In this document: positions 63,865-64,000 of the stretch, piece by piece
Layout of the letters: each line of letters opens with the position of its first letter
How positions within the stretch are numbered: position 1 is the first letter of the stretch
Source of the DNA: an uncultured Granulosicoccaceae bacterium
GTDB taxonomy: Bacteria > Pseudomonadota > Gammaproteobacteria > Granulosicoccales > Granulosicoccaceae
Assembly: GCA_937958675.1 (NCBI GenBank)
Contig: CALGND010000071.1
Span: 29,458 to 93,457 of the forward strand
Direction: 5' to 3'
Length of the DNA: 64,000 nt
Program-made: the position numbers and the translations under genes
The notes under the pieces: model-generated
Told to the model about the DNA's origin: nothing
What the model saw: only the letters and a program-made list of their open reading frames with translations
Databases searched by the model: none

Positions 63865-64000
63865 TACTGGATTACGCCGATTTCTTTAGATAGTTCACGG
63901 ACTTCACCGACCACTTGATCAACGTAGCTTTGGAAGTCGCCGCCCACTTTAGTAAAAGGTGCTAAGCCGTTGGCTTCCATTGCTGTTTTCCATTCATCTG
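63864..64000 (-). CDS. tctC: Tripartite tricarboxylate transporter, substrate-binding TctC, C-terminal end (partial)
   Basis: The last 45 codons are present and the gene continues past the right edge. The peptide DEWKTAMEANGLAPFTKVGG, then DFQSYVDQVVGEVRELSKEI and GVIQ, resembles the end of TctC/Bug-type periplasmic binding proteins (FxxFVxxxxxxxxxxxKEIGI). The context with tctB and tctA supports this. Substrate is not readable. Confidence 0.85.
   Translation of the reverse strand, partial: DEWKTAMEANGLAPFTKVGGDFQSYVDQVVGEVRELSKEIGVIQ

Overview
The window looks like ordinary core chromosome of a gammaproteobacterium, with moderate GC and gene-dense composition. Evidence: a Rnf complex, the gene run ispB / rplU-rpmA-obgE-proB / rpsT / murJ / ribF-ileS-lspA-ispH that resembles the Pseudomonas arrangement, the rph/yicC divergent pair, an LpoB lipoprotein, and RluE. 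The species cannot be named from the sequence. I saw no rRNA, tRNA, CRISPR array, transposase, integrase, phage gene or defence island.

Layout. 1-1.4 kb: tail of mazG converging on a DadA-like oxidoreductase. 1.5-4.9 kb: an L,D-transpeptidase divergent from a secreted repeat protein with a peptidoglycan-binding domain. 4.9-13.2 kb: the Rnf genes, split into rnfCDGE plus a DUF1841 gene and metG-rnfAB by an opposite-strand HpcH/HpaI aldolase. 13.3-16.6 kb: mrp, dcd and rppH facing hemJ and a TlpA-like lipoprotein. 16.9-20.7 kb: a small beta-barrel protein, a large Ig-repeat lipoprotein and an HDOD protein. 20.8-34.1 kb: isoprenoid, envelope, translation and ribosome genes (ispH, lspA, ileS, ribF, murJ, rpsT, proB, obgE, rpmA, rplU, ispB). 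34.1-42.1 kb: a secreted zinc protease, a tight rluE/exonuclease/thermonuclease operon, rpmE, a DUF4124 protein, then hemW-rdgB-rph. 42.1-50 kb: yicC, an unknown beta-barrel/lipoprotein pair, a two-component system divergent from a DegP protease, and a VC0807-like membrane protein. 50-52.3 kb: lpoB, a COG3014 lipoprotein and a possible 19-residue ORF. 52.6-57.2 kb: glpK divergent from glpD, with a DegQ protease directly behind glpD. 57.3-64 kb: an AmpG-like transporter, a rhodanese, an aldo/keto reductase, aquaporin Z and a tripartite tricarboxylate transporter (tctC-tctB-tctA).

Common themes are envelope maintenance (L,D-transpeptidase, MurJ, LpoB, AmpG-like transporter, LspA, two HtrA proteases, many lipoproteins) and membrane redox or heme chemistry (Rnf, GlpD, HemJ, HemW, TlpA, Mrp).

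The least explained parts are small: a strongly folding intergenic element at 39199-39400, a 19-codon ORF with a near-perfect Shine-Dalgarno at 50181-50240, a 52-codon ORF at 26214-26372, a dispersed intergenic palindrome family, and phased short repeats upstream of lpoB. No complete undescribed multi-gene system was recognised.
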